Counted from the first letter of the stretch, positions 22,545 to 29,538 are shown. The stretch: 29,538 nucleotides of DNA from Lachnospiraceae bacterium (GCA_003447895.1 DLYC01000161.1:1-29538); one strand, 5' to 3'. The notes: generated by a model from the letters alone, not told the origin. Made by a program: numbers and translations.

Positions 22545-24167
22545 TTACCACCACCCCGAGGCTTTCTGCTGATCAGCCGGAGGTCTGTATGCTTTAGGGT
22601 TAATATCTCTTGGCGTCCGCCATCCGTTCCCGGCGATCCGGTCGATCAGGTTCCTCGCCTGTTCAAAGGACCATGTGCCGACGTTCTGGAAGCCGCGCAT
22701 CTCTAACTGTTTTATCTGTCTCGGAGTAGCCAGCCCGCTTCTTTTCCTCTCGTTCAACTTGTCGAGGATCATTTCAGCTTCGCCCTGGCTCTTGACATTG
22801 TCTGACCTGATACCCAGCTTTTCGAGACGATCACGCTGGTCCTGAGACGGATCCTGAGCAGCCCATCCAAACGGCGGGACATAATCCACGAGGTCACGGG
22901 CATTTATACTCATTGCATACTGGAGCGGATCCACGAGCTTGCTCTTCTTCCTGCGCTGAGCAGCCAGCTGTGCGGCAAGTGCCTCTTCTCTCTCGATAGT
23001 GACATCATTCGAAGCCTTCTCTTCGGCCGCTTCGATGTCAACTGCTTCGCCCGGATTCTCTTCAAGGTTCTTTGTCATCTTCCTTGCGACCTCTTCGTCA
23101 TCGCAGATCAGCGCCGCAGGGTGACATAATTCGTGCCTCTCAGTCATCCAGAGAAAGTCGATCAGCAGCAGGTGCTCTTTTCCAGTAGCCGGAGAGAGCC
23201 GCGTGCCTCTTCCGACCATCTGAGCATAGAGCGGTCTTGACTTTGTCGGCCTCAGGACGATGATGCAGTCCACAGCCGGGCAGTCATAACCTTCCGTCAG
23301 GAGCATGGAATTGCAGAGCACATTGTATTTGCCATCCTCGAAGTCCTGTAGGATCTGGGCGCGGTCCTCGCTGTTGCCGTTGACCTCTCCCGCTACGAAT
23401 CCGCGTTCGTTCAGGATCTTCATGAACTTCTGCGACGTGGCGATCAGCGGAAGGAACACGATCGTCTTCCTGTCCATGCAGTACTTGGCCATCTCATCAG
23501 CGATCTGATACAGGTACGGGTCCAGCGCTGTTCCGATCTCTCCTACCTTGAAGTCACCGGCACTGACTCCGACGCTCCTGATGTCGATCTTAAGCGGCAC
23601 TGTGAGTGCCTTGATCGGTACCAGGTACCCGCTGCGGATCGCTTCCGGCATCGTGTACTCGAATGCCAGCGAATCGAAGTAGCTCCCGAGATTCTTCATG
23701 TCAGCCCGATCAGGCGTCGCTGTGACGCCCAGAACCTTTGAATCGCTGAAATACTGCAGCACATTCTGATAGCTCGCACTGATGCAGTGATGGGCTTCGT
23801 CGATGATGATCACGTCGAAGTAGTCTTTCGGGAATTGCTTCAGCCGCTTCTCGCTCATGAGAGTCTGGACTGATCCAACTACCACCCGATACCATTCTCC
23901 GAGGCATGACCGCTCTGCTTTTTCGACAGATGACCGCAGGCCGGTAGCCTTGAAGATCTTGTCGGCCGCCTGGTCGAGGAGCTCCCCGCGGTGTGCCATG
24001 ATCAGCACGCGGTATCCGCGGCGCACGCACTCCTCGACGATCTTGGCGAACACGATGGTCTTTCCTGTGCCGGTAGGCATGACGACAAGAGTCTTCTTCC
24101 TGCCGTCATCCCATTCTGCAAAGACATGTTCAAAGGCCTCTTCCTGATAGGGCCTCAGCTTCATCAT
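22545..24167 (-). CDS. DEAD/DEAH-like superfamily 2 helicase
   Basis: A 540-residue DNA helicase. ATG 24167 overlaps the previous stop in TAATGATG; 24164 is an equally good alternative and is used for numbering. Motif I is PTGTGKT (30-36), motif II DEAH (122-125), motif III TATPDRA, and motif VI QMVGRGTRLSPATGKEHLLL. The family unwinds DNA or remodels forks during phage replication. The extended C-terminal tail (after residue 400) includes a KRSGLATPRQIKQLEMRGF segment common in these phage helicases. It abuts the primase gene (stop directly followed by ATG). Confidence 0.94.
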   Translation of the reverse strand: MMKLRPYQEEAFEHVFAEWDDGRKKTLVVMPTGTGKTIVFAKIVEECVRRGYRVLIMAHRGELLDQAADKIFKATGLRSSVEKAERSCLGEWYRVVVGSVQTLMSEKRLKQFPKDYFDVIIIDEAHHCISASYQNVLQYFSDSKVLGVTATPDRADMKNLGSYFDSLAFEYTMPEAIRSGYLVPIKALTVPLKIDIRSVGVSAGDFKVGEIGTALDPYLYQIADEMAKYCMDRKTIVFLPLIATSQKFMKILNERGFVAGEVNGNSEDRAQILQDFEDGKYNVLCNSMLLTEGYDCPAVDCIIVLRPTKSRPLYAQMVGRGTRLSPATGKEHLLLIDFLWMTERHELCHPAALICDDEEVARKMTKNLEENPGEAVDIEAAEEKASNDVTIEREEALAAQLAAQRRKKSKLVDPLQYAMSINARDLVDYVPPFGWAAQDPSQDQRDRLEKLGIRSDNVKSQGEAEMILDKLNERKRSGLATPRQIKQLEMRGFQNVGTWSFEQARNLIDRIAGNGWRTPRDINPKAYRPPADQQKASGWW

Positions 24168-24610
24168 TAGAAACCGCCTCCCCACTTATTCGCTGCGGGC
24201 TTCTTCTCAAGATAGGTGATATTGGTATAGGTCTTGTCCGCCTTGTCACCCTTGCCCTGGGTCTTCTTGACGCGGATCCTGCATGTGAGGCCGGGGAGTT
24301 CATTGAGGGCCCTGCCGAGATTCGGCAGCGGTTCGCCCTTCTTTTTCTGTCCGGTACCGAGGAACAGCTGTGACAGTTTCCATTCGAAGTCGCTGTTCAG
24401 CACAAGATCATCGCGGAGCTGTGCCTCTGATCCGTCCGGCATACTGAGATTCAGGAACACGCTGCGCATAGGGTTCCCGTTGTATTCATTCGCCCACTGG
24501 CAGTAGCCTGCCTCTACGTGGTCGACTCTTGCGTCATATTCGCCTTCCGGCACATCTACGAACTGGCTTTCCTGATTGATGCTGTCATTAAGGTCTAATA
24601 CGTTTCCCAT
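24167..24610 (-). CDS. DUF669 protein, probable single-strand DNA-binding
   Basis: A 147-residue protein with the DUF669 pattern: MGNVLDLNDSINQESQFVDV, VPEGEYDARVDHVEAGYC, QLRDDLVLNSDFEWKLSQLF and a final beta strand with YLEKKPAANKWGGGF. DUF669 genes regularly lie between a Sak4-like ATPase and a helicase and are thought to act as the phage single-strand DNA-binding protein. There is no acidic SSB tail here. GTAAAGGAGACAGAT precedes the ATG. Confidence 0.88.
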   Translation of the reverse strand: MGNVLDLNDSINQESQFVDVPEGEYDARVDHVEAGYCQWANEYNGNPMRSVFLNLSMPDGSEAQLRDDLVLNSDFEWKLSQLFLGTGQKKKGEPLPNLGRALNELPGLTCRIRVKKTQGKGDKADKTYTNITYLEKKPAANKWGGGF

Positions 24611-24625
24611 ATCTGTCTCCTTTAC

Positions 24626-25885
24626 TTATTTGTATTCAAGTTCCTGTTTCTGTCTCATGTCCATGATGGCTGCTTTGAGCTGAGGCCAGTAACCGACAGC
24701 CCATCCTTCCACGAAGTCCGGCGGATAATCTGCCACACGCATTCCTGCGGGCACATATCCCTTAGAGACTGCGATCTGCTGGACTTCCCATTCATCGATC
24801 TGTGATTCGATCATGAGGTCTCTCAGCTTTTTATTGATGCGCGGATCGGGCTCTGTGTACTCTGTCGGAATGTTCTTGATGTCTTCCGGCTTCTTCACCG
24901 GCTGAGGCTGATGTGCATCATACTCGGCCTTGCTGATCTGTTCAGCTTCCAGAAGCTCTCCGGGAACAACAGATCCCGACTTAATGTGGAAGACCTCTTC
25001 TCCCTTCTTTAAGTAGAGATCTTTTTCTGCTACAAATCCCTGTAAAGCTTCGCTTGTCTTTTCCTTAGGCGCCGGATCCGCGGGTGCACTCTGTTTTGGT
25101 GCGGGTGCGGGCTTGGGCTCAGGCTTCTGAAACGGCTTTACATCCTCAGTTTTCCGGGTCTGTCCATCGAACAGCGGCGCGATCGAAGCGTACTCAAGCG
25201 GCATCTCTTCCGGCATGCCGAAACGGTTCTTCGCATCCCAGAAGGGAGTATGCGAAGTGTGAATGGTCCTGCGGCCGCCCTGGGCCTTGTTCTTGCCTTT
25301 CAGCTGGCCCTGTCCGTCTACGTTCACGATGTTCACCTGGTAATTAAGGAAGAGCACTACATCCGCCCATTCCTTGATCATGGGTGCCACCTTCTTTGAC
25401 GTCTTCATTTCCCAGTGATCATAAGCTCCGAGCTCTTCCGGGAGTTCGACTTTTCTGAGCGATGCGTGCGCTGTGATTACAACGTTCACGCCCTTATTGA
25501 CGACTTCCGTCAGTTTGTTCAGCAGCCTTCCGAACTCTTCCGCGCTGTACTGGTATCCCTTGCCGTAACCGGGAGTCTCAATGCTTGCCCAGCCGTTCTT
25601 CCGGCACAGCTCATTGATCTCAAGCTGCTCTGCCCAGTCTGCCGTATCGATGACCAGCGTCTTGCAGACCGCAGGGTTGTTGATAACGTACTGAACCTGA
25701 TCCAGGAGCATCTGCCATGATGTCGGCGCTTCAAAGCGCTTGACATCCATGTGAGTAGTGGAGCCTTCAGTATCAATGAAGAGTGGATCCGGGCACTGGC
25801 TTGCCAGTGTGCTCTTACCGATTCCTTCGGCGCCGTAGATCACGATCCGCTTCGCCGCAGGAAGCTTTCCTGTAATGATGTTCAT
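24626..25885 (-). CDS. Sak4-like RecA-fold ATPase (AAA_24)
   Basis: A 419-residue recombination ATPase. The N-terminal RecA-fold domain has Walker A GAEGIGKST (18-26), Walker B LVIDT (77-81) and a VVITAHASLRKVEL segment (about 137-150). Sak4-like proteins promote single-strand annealing with the phage SSB. After about residue 245 there is a Pro/Lys-rich linker (KPEPKPAPAPKQSAPADPAP) and a C-terminal helical domain ending QLKAAIMDMRQKQELEYK. That linker and C-terminus are larger than minimal Sak4 proteins. TTTTAAGGAGGTATAA precedes the ATG. Confidence 0.9.
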   Translation of the reverse strand: MNIITGKLPAAKRIVIYGAEGIGKSTLASQCPDPLFIDTEGSTTHMDVKRFEAPTSWQMLLDQVQYVINNPAVCKTLVIDTADWAEQLEINELCRKNGWASIETPGYGKGYQYSAEEFGRLLNKLTEVVNKGVNVVITAHASLRKVELPEELGAYDHWEMKTSKKVAPMIKEWADVVLFLNYQVNIVNVDGQGQLKGKNKAQGGRRTIHTSHTPFWDAKNRFGMPEEMPLEYASIAPLFDGQTRKTEDVKPFQKPEPKPAPAPKQSAPADPAPKEKTSEALQGFVAEKDLYLKKGEEVFHIKSGSVVPGELLEAEQISKAEYDAHQPQPVKKPEDIKNIPTEYTEPDPRINKKLRDLMIESQIDEWEVQQIAVSKGYVPAGMRVADYPPDFVEGWAVGYWPQLKAAIMDMRQKQELEYK

Positions 25886-25895
25886 TTATACCTCC

Positions 25896-27200
25896 TTAAA
25901 ATCCTGTCCCTGACCAGCCTGTTGCTACCGGAGCAGATTCTTCTTCTTTTGCAAAGATACCGTTCTGGCCTTCGACATAGCCGTCCGTGATCACGATACT
26001 GCATTCGTCTCCGGTACTGACTCTGGTAGCGATTGCCTGCAGTCCTTCCTGTTCAAGCCACGCTCCGAACTCTCTGAGGGTGTCCAGGTCCATCGCCTCC
26101 AGCTTGTCCAGGAGAACAAAGCCGCACTTTGGATTGAGCTTCCGGACGATCGATGTGCTGACGATCATCTGCTCAGCGCTCGACATGTTGTCCCACTGCT
26201 GGCCGTTATAGATCAGCTCACCGTCTTTGACTGACAGCCCCGGCAGCGGGAGGTCTGCACTTTCGAGTAGCCCAGCCTTTTGCTTCCGGACATCATCAAT
26301 CGCCTGAGACAGCTCTGTGTACTGGTCCCTGTACTGCTTGGCGTCCTCTTCGGCCTTGGCCTTGTCCAGGTTTGCACGGACCTTGCGATTGATCACTTCA
26401 ATGTTTTCGATCGAGCGCTCCAGCTCCTCTGTGGACTCCATTTTCAGCTCTGCGGGTGTCTTCTCGGCGGCCTTGCGCTTTTCATTGAGGGTTTCCCGTT
26501 CTTTCTTAAGATCTCTAATCGCACGCTCATATGCCTCGATTGCATTTTCATTCTTTTCGAGATCTGCAAGGATCTTGTCGTATTCGCGGGCCCACTGTTG
26601 GCGCTGGCCATTTCTCGCCAGGATCTCCTGCTGCTCTCTGATCAGCTCTGAAGCGCTCACCGGCTCTTCCGGAGCATCCGGATAATAAGGCTGCTCTTTG
26701 GCATACTTCTCTTTCTGATCAGCGGTTCGGCCTACATAGAGCCGTTCCTGGTAAAGCTGCTTTTCCTTTTGTTCCAGCTCCGCCAGCTGAGGACCGACGC
26801 CGATGATCTGCAGAAGAGTGTTTGCCTTTTCCTTTCCGGAAGCCTCCATAAACTTCGGAAGGTTGATGGCGAGCTCTTCCACAAAGCTGTCGATGAGCTG
26901 CTGCCCGCCCTTCTGACCTTCCGGATCGGTGACTTTGAGGTCGCTGTTCTTACCCTTGCGCTCAACCACAAGGCCATTGTCCATGATGATCTTGAGGCGC
27001 GGAGGGATGGTGCTGTCAGCGTTCACTGCCTGTGAAGGCTTGTACTTGTTCCCGCCCAGGGCCCACGCGATCGCGTCCAGGACGGATGACTTTCCCTGCC
27101 GGTTCTTCCCGCCGATGATCGTCAGGCCGTCCTTGCTGGGCTCGATCATGACGGCATGGATCCGCTTTACGTTCTCGATCTCAAGCCTGTTAATCTTCAT
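25896..27200 (-). CDS. SbcC/Rad50-like ATPase
   Basis: A 434-residue ABC-type SMC-like ATPase. The ATG at 27200 is chosen because AGGAGGCTACGG precedes it. The N-terminus carries Walker A GGKNRQGKSS (30-39) in the usual Rad50/SbcC setting (INRLEIENVKRIHAV). The middle is a long charged coiled coil, about 180-320. The C-terminal half has an ABC signature-like SSAEQMIVSTSIVRKL and a hydrophobic Walker B-type CGFVLLDKLEAMD. A matching SbcD-type nuclease is not visible. Such short SbcC-like ATPases often accompany Sak4 modules, where they probably help DNA end-processing or recombination. Confidence 0.9.
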   Translation of the reverse strand: MKINRLEIENVKRIHAVMIEPSKDGLTIIGGKNRQGKSSVLDAIAWALGGNKYKPSQAVNADSTIPPRLKIIMDNGLVVERKGKNSDLKVTDPEGQKGGQQLIDSFVEELAINLPKFMEASGKEKANTLLQIIGVGPQLAELEQKEKQLYQERLYVGRTADQKEKYAKEQPYYPDAPEEPVSASELIREQQEILARNGQRQQWAREYDKILADLEKNENAIEAYERAIRDLKKERETLNEKRKAAEKTPAELKMESTEELERSIENIEVINRKVRANLDKAKAEEDAKQYRDQYTELSQAIDDVRKQKAGLLESADLPLPGLSVKDGELIYNGQQWDNMSSAEQMIVSTSIVRKLNPKCGFVLLDKLEAMDLDTLREFGAWLEQEGLQAIATRVSTGDECSIVITDGYVEGQNGIFAKEEESAPVATGWSGTGF

Positions 27201-27561
27201 CCGTAGCCTCCTCATTCTCCTTACGATGGTCTTCCATCCTGCTTACTTCCGGCAGAAGTTCGTCGAAAGTCTTGATGAAGCCGATCATTGTTTCAAAAGG
27301 GACCTCAGCAACATCTGCAAGCTTCTTGACGGTAAAATATGCATAGATCGGTGCGGTGATATTTGCTCCGTGATACTCGAACTCTATATTTATTCCTTCG
27401 GATCCGTCAGAAGGATGCCTGATCAGCTGAAGGCTTTCTTCTTTTTGACTCTTTCTGATCCCATCAAGAAGTCCGGCGACAGCGCCCTTTGCGAGATCTC
27501 TTGATGTTTCAATGCTTTCTTCTTTTTCAAATCTTTTCTTTAAACTGTCAAAAATTCTCAT
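27190..27561 (-). CDS. Hypothetical early protein upstream of the SbcC-like gene
   Basis: A 123-residue protein from ATG 27561 (MRIFDSLKKRFEKEES), preceded by GGAAAGGAAAGT. A longer reading to 27681 would overlap the small membrane gene and lacks a good start. The core (NIEFEYHGANITAPIYAYFTV) suggests a mixed alpha-beta fold, and the tail is acidic and basic (MEDHRKENEEATDED). It overlaps the SbcC-like gene by 11 nt and could be its partner, but that is speculation. Confidence 0.75.
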   Translation of the reverse strand: MRIFDSLKKRFEKEESIETSRDLAKGAVAGLLDGIRKSQKEESLQLIRHPSDGSEGINIEFEYHGANITAPIYAYFTVKKLADVAEVPFETMIGFIKTFDELLPEVSRMEDHRKENEEATDED

Positions 27562-27644
27562 ACTTTCCTTTCCGTGATATAATTCACTTGAGATATATTT
27601 ACTCTGGCTCCCGTGGGAACTGGTCCTTCCCTGTGGAGTCATTT

Positions 27645-27809
27645 TTAGTTGTCGTCCAATGCGAGGACCATGATGCAGCAAAAGATTGCCACGACGAGGG
27701 CCGCGAGCACCGCGATGGCGCTCTTCGGGCTGTCAAAAAGCGAATCCATCCCGCACCCTGTCAACACGAGTGCTATCCAGAAAATATTGCACAAGATGGT
27801 CTTCAGCAT
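27645..27809 (-). CDS. 54-residue membrane/lipoprotein-like micro-protein
   Basis: The ORF opens MLKTILCNIFWIALVLTGCG and has a second hydrophobic segment (SAIAVLAALVVAIFCCIMVLA) before ending DDN. LTGC at 16-19 resembles a lipobox, so the first helix could be a lipoprotein signal; a two-helix membrane protein is the alternative. GGAGGGAAA precedes the ATG, and the start overlaps the upstream stop. Small membrane proteins early in prophage operons are sometimes exclusion proteins; the function here is unknown. Confidence 0.65.
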   Translation of the reverse strand: MLKTILCNIFWIALVLTGCGMDSLFDSPKSAIAVLAALVVAIFCCIMVLALDDN

Positions 27810-28339
27810 TTTCCCTCCATTCTCGCTCTTTTGAGCACATTGAATACGGCGGCGGGCGTCCTTCCCATGATGTCGCCGATTTCTGCGTAGGTCTTGCCCG
27901 CTTCTCTCAGCTCCCGCATCCTATCGATGTCCTCGTCCGTATAGTGTTCCGCATGGTGACGTTCAATAAGTCCCTTGTCGGAGAGCCTTGAGATTAGGTT
28001 GCGGACGGATGTCCCGGGCTTGCCGAATCGGTTGCCGATTTCCTGCAAAGTAGCGCCGTTATCGTACATCTCGATAACTTTTTCGACCTTTTCTTCCGTC
28101 CAGAACTTCGGCTCTCTGTGGACTTCACGTTTTCCCATGCCGCGTGTTTTCGGCGGCTTCGGATATGTTTTCAGCTTCGTTCTGGGCTTCGGGATCGGCG
28201 CCGGCTTTGGTGCGTATACGGACGGTACTTCCACCACTCGCATGTGCCTCGACATGGTCCCGACTACCGGCTTCTTGTACGCGGCTTTCGTCGGAGCCGG
28301 CGCGTCCGGCAGTACGATATTTTTGATTGATGCTTTCAA
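27803..28339 (-). CDS. Tandem helix-turn-helix DNA-binding protein
   Basis: A 178-residue protein if read from TTG 28339; ATG 28138 (MGKREVHREPKFWTEEKVEK) is a shorter alternative of 111 residues that nearly removes the overlap with its neighbour. The C-terminal 110 residues contain two successive Myb/GcrA-like helix-turn-helix units: FWTEEKVEKVIEMYDNGATL with QEIGNRFGKPGTSVRNLISR, and YTDEDIDRMRELREAGKTYA with EIGDIMGRTPAAVFNVL. The N-terminal part, if translated, is basic and proline-rich (YAPKPAPIPKPRTKLKTYPK). It is a likely early regulator. The start choice is open because its 5' part overlaps another ORF for 215 nt. Confidence 0.8.
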   Translation of the reverse strand: MKASIKNIVLPDAPAPTKAAYKKPVVGTMSRHMRVVEVPSVYAPKPAPIPKPRTKLKTYPKPPKTRGMGKREVHREPKFWTEEKVEKVIEMYDNGATLQEIGNRFGKPGTSVRNLISRLSDKGLIERHHAEHYTDEDIDRMRELREAGKTYAEIGDIMGRTPAAVFNVLKRARMEGKC

Positions 28340-28433
28340 TCTCTCTTCTGACCTCCTCCCTCGATCTGTATTCCGTACATTGACCCCTCTGCTCCCAGCA
28401 TTCCCACTGGTGGAGGCAGTCGTCGCAGATCAT
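28125..28433 (-). CDS. Small Cys-rich protein overlapping the next gene
   Basis: A 102-residue reading that starts with an ATGA overlap on the previous gene. The first 40 residues (MICDDCLHQWECWEQRGQCT and a charged helix) look like a real zinc-binding mini-protein. The remaining 60, which overlap the tandem helix-turn-helix ORF in another frame, are rich in Arg, Gly, Ser, Ala and Glu like a shadow reading. Either the gene truly ends there, or one reading is fused to the other by a +1 frameshift. There is no strong ribosome-binding site. Confidence 0.6.
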   Translation of the reverse strand: MICDDCLHQWECWEQRGQCTEYRSREEVRREIESINQKYRTAGRAGSDESRVQEAGSRDHVEAHASGGSTVRIRTKAGADPEAQNEAENISEAAENTRHGKT

Positions 28434-28633
28434 TCGAGAGCCCTGACGATGGCGACGATCTGTGCGTCTGTCAGCCTCCTGATCCGGCAGATCCGTGCAA
28501 AGATCCGCAGAGCCGCAGGATAATTACCCATTCGCCACTCCCTCAGAGTAGAGGGTGCGCATCCTACGAGCTTCGCCATCTTGTTCGTGTTGACGCGCTC
28601 GCAGCCATCGCCGAAAAGGATCCTAGAGATCAT
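28430..28633 (-). CDS. Small helix-turn-helix-like protein
   Basis: A 67-residue protein from ATG 28633 (MISRILFGDGCERVNTNKMA). The start is chosen over a longer reading to 28705 because AAGGTGAGGG lies just upstream and the ATG overlaps the previous gene's end by only 11 nt. The central KMAKLVGCAPSTLREWRMGN is a convincing helix-turn-helix, followed by a basic helix (FARICRIRRLTDAQIVAIVR). It probably binds DNA and may be a small early regulator or excisionase-like protein; the exact family is not clear. Confidence 0.75.
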   Translation of the reverse strand: MISRILFGDGCERVNTNKMAKLVGCAPSTLREWRMGNYPAALRIFARICRIRRLTDAQIVAIVRALE

Positions 28634-28859
28634 AGCCCTCACCTTCTTCCGGGAAGACGTCGTCTTCCATGATCCCGACGTTCCAGATGACCGCATCATC
28701 GACATCGTTCTGCTTCAGCAACGGGTCGATAATGTCGCAGAGAGCAGTTCCTAACGCCGTCACCATGTACCGCCCTTTTACTGTGGTTCTTTTTTCTTCT
28801 ATGTGTCCGTCTTTGTATTTGACGGCATAGCAAATGAGCCATTCTTTCCAATTCTTCAT
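28623..28859 (-). CDS. Hypothetical early protein
   Basis: A 78-residue protein, MKNWKEWLICYAVKYKDGHI with a following basic strand (EEKRTTVKGRY) and a final acidic tail (EEGEGYDL). CAAGGAGGACTGAT precedes the ATG, and it sits just after the Cro-like gene, so it is among the first genes expressed from the early promoter. No family is recognised. Confidence 0.7.
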   Translation of the reverse strand: MKNWKEWLICYAVKYKDGHIEEKRTTVKGRYMVTALGTALCDIIDPLLKQNDVDDAVIWNVGIMEDDVFPEEGEGYDL

Positions 28860-28860
28860 A

Positions 28861-29049
28861 TCAGTCCTCCTTGATCAGCTCGTCGACAGTTACGTCTAGC
28901 GCCGCCGCTACTGCCTGCAGGCTTTTCAGCGTGGGAGAGCTTTCTCTCCATTTACTGATGGCTCCGTTTTGAAGGCCGGCTCTCCTCTCGAGCGCGTAGA
29001 TCGAGATCCCACGCTTGTCTGCCATCTTCTTTACTTTGTCGTAAACCAA
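28861..29049 (-). CDS. Cro-like XRE repressor (TTG start)
   Basis: A 62-residue protein that is one XRE helix-turn-helix: a YDKVKKMADKRGISIYALE helix, RRAGLQNGAISKWRESSPTL and a closing helix. The start is TTG 29049, with AAGGAGGAG upstream; the next ATG (residue 9) would cut into the first helix. It is the first gene leftward from the switch region, the position and size of a Cro repressor. It probably binds the TCTTAG/CTAAGA half-sites to turn down the rightward repressor gene and commit to lytic growth. Confidence 0.88.
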   Translation of the reverse strand: MVYDKVKKMADKRGISIYALERRAGLQNGAISKWRESSPTLKSLQAVAAALDVTVDELIKED

Positions 29050-29072
29050 AACTCCTCCTTTCTGCCGCTCTA

Positions 29073-29101
29073 TTGACTAATAATAGAAAGTATTCTAATA
29101 T
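29073..29101 (+). promoter_or_regulatory. Candidate repressor promoter (rightward)
   Basis: TTGACT (29073-29078), a 17-bp spacer and TAATAT (29096-29101) predict a start near 29108, about 145 bp before the repressor ATG. A TAGAA/TTCTA inverted repeat (29084-29097) lies in the spacer. The rightward start faces the leftward start, only about 66 bp away. Confidence 0.6.
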
Positions 29102-29148
29102 TAATTTGTCAGAATAATCTTAGCGGTACTCTCTATTATCTGTTTCTA

Positions 29149-29172
29149 GGTCTTAGATTTTTTTCTAAGACC
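29149..29172. promoter_or_regulatory. Candidate operator between the facing promoters
   Basis: A perfect inverted repeat, GGTCTTAGA-N6-TCTAAGACC. It lies between the predicted leftward and rightward start sites. The half-site TCTTAG/CTAAGA recurs at 29118-29123, 29151-29156, 29165-29170, 29198-29203 and 29229-29234, so this is the best-defined of a cluster of likely operator sites. Confidence 0.7.
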
Positions 29173-29180
29173 ATGAGCTA

Positions 29181-29209
29181 ATTATAGGTGGTGTACCTCT
29201 TAGAGTCAA
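29181..29209 (-). promoter_or_regulatory. Candidate strong early promoter (leftward)
   Basis: On the minus strand TTGACT (29209-29204), a 17-bp spacer and a perfect TATAAT (29186-29181) predict a start near 29174, giving the Cro-like gene a 125-nt leader. It drives the leftward early operon. Its spacer contains an AGGT/ACCT inverted repeat and one TCTTAG half-site, so it is probably under repressor control. Confidence 0.75.
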
Positions 29210-29216
29210 GCGCAAA

Positions 29217-29232
29217 TTAGAAATTTTTCTAA
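29217..29232. promoter_or_regulatory. Second candidate operator, upstream of the repressor gene
   Basis: TTAGAAA-TT-TTTCTAA is a perfect 7-bp inverted repeat just upstream of the leftward -35 and immediately before the repressor ribosome-binding site (GGAGGGG at 29239-29245). The distal half-site continues as CTAAGA (29229-29234). It could allow autoregulation. Confidence 0.55.
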
Positions 29233-29251
29233 GATTTTGGAGGGGTACAGA

Positions 29252-29538
29252 ATGAATGCCGTAGAACTGGTAAAACAGGTATGCAGAGAAAAAGGAATAT
29301 CGATCGCCAAGCTGGAAAGAGACTGCGACTTCAGCAATGGATACATCGGAAAAGTAAAGAAAGATGTATTCCCGGTAGATAAGGCGAAAAAGATTTCAGA
29401 ATACCTCGGGATCGATCTGAACCTGCTGATAGGTGTACAAACAGATGAACAGCCGGAGTATTACTATGATAGCGAAACCGCTGAGATAGCTCAGGAGATC
29501 TTCGAGACTCCCGGGATGAGGGTTCTCTTTGACGCAGC
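29252..29538 (+). CDS. CI-like repressor, N-terminal part
   Basis: The only convincing rightward gene. It starts with ATG 29252, after GGAGGGG, and runs off the right edge after 95 codons. MNAVELVKQVCREKGISIAK followed by LERDCDFSNGYIGKVKK is a standard XRE DNA-binding domain. The tail that is visible (YYYDSETAEIAQEIFETPGM then RVLFDA) is the segment found in small Clostridia prophage repressors that lack a RecA-responsive peptidase part, although the missing C-terminus prevents certainty. It is transcribed toward the edge, divergently from the lytic genes, and should hold the leftward promoter off. Confidence 0.9.
   Translation, partial: MNAVELVKQVCREKGISIAKLERDCDFSNGYIGKVKKDVFPVDKAKKISEYLGIDLNLLIGVQTDEQPEYYYDSETAEIAQEIFETPGMRVLFDA

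Noticed and set aside
1..29538. Integrase, attachment site, holin or endolysin
   Set aside because: No such gene or direct repeat was found on either strand; they probably lie outside the window.

Overview
The window is most of a temperate, tailed (siphovirus-type) phage genome, almost certainly a prophage of a Clostridia-class Firmicute, with a Lachnospiraceae-like host most likely. The evidence is strong AGGAGG ribosome-binding sites throughout, tightly packed and overlapping genes, and protein families typical of such prophages: HK97-fold head, ReqiPepy6 Gp37-like tail protein, BppU-type baseplate protein, and a Sak4/DUF669/helicase/primase replication block. Taxonomy is inferred from gene content only. 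No integrase, lysis genes or host genes are visible; they should lie beyond one or both edges.

Nearly all genes are on the minus strand and are transcribed right to left. At the far right (about 29.05-29.54 kb) is the lysogeny switch. A rightward repressor gene, cut by the window edge, faces a leftward Cro-like gene. Their apparent promoters point at each other inside a 200-bp region rich in TCTTAG/CTAAGA half-sites. Leftward from the switch come small early DNA-binding and hypothetical genes (27.2-29.0 kb). Next is a recombination/replication block: SbcC-like ATPase, Sak4-like ATPase, DUF669 protein, DEAD-like helicase, PriCT-primase-helicase fusion and RusA resolvase (19.6-27.2 kb). Between the primase and rusA is a repeat cluster that looks like the replication origin. 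From 15.9 to 19.6 kb is a string of small genes: dUTPase, several Cys-rich putative zinc proteins, membrane micro-proteins of 23-49 residues, an XRE regulator, and finally an ArpU/RinA-like (DUF1492-like) late activator.

A 130-bp non-coding leader with a candidate late promoter, a bulged hairpin and a terminator-like hairpin (15.78-15.93 kb) separates early from late genes. The late operon then runs to the left edge: HNH nuclease, candidate cos site, small and large terminase, portal, ClpP-type prohead protease, major capsid protein, connector, head closure, tail-terminator-like protein, gp10-like protein, major tail protein, tail-assembly chaperone with a -1 frameshift on a T7 slippery run, tape measure, distal tail protein, Gp37-like tail protein, baseplate proteins including a BppU-metallophosphoesterase fusion, and small fibre-associated proteins.

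No wholly novel system is evident. The most interesting items are the iteron-like origin, the face-to-face promoter switch, the late-operon leader, the tail-borne phosphoesterase, an unresolved out-of-frame gene overlap at 28.1-28.3 kb and the set of translationally coupled membrane micro-proteins.
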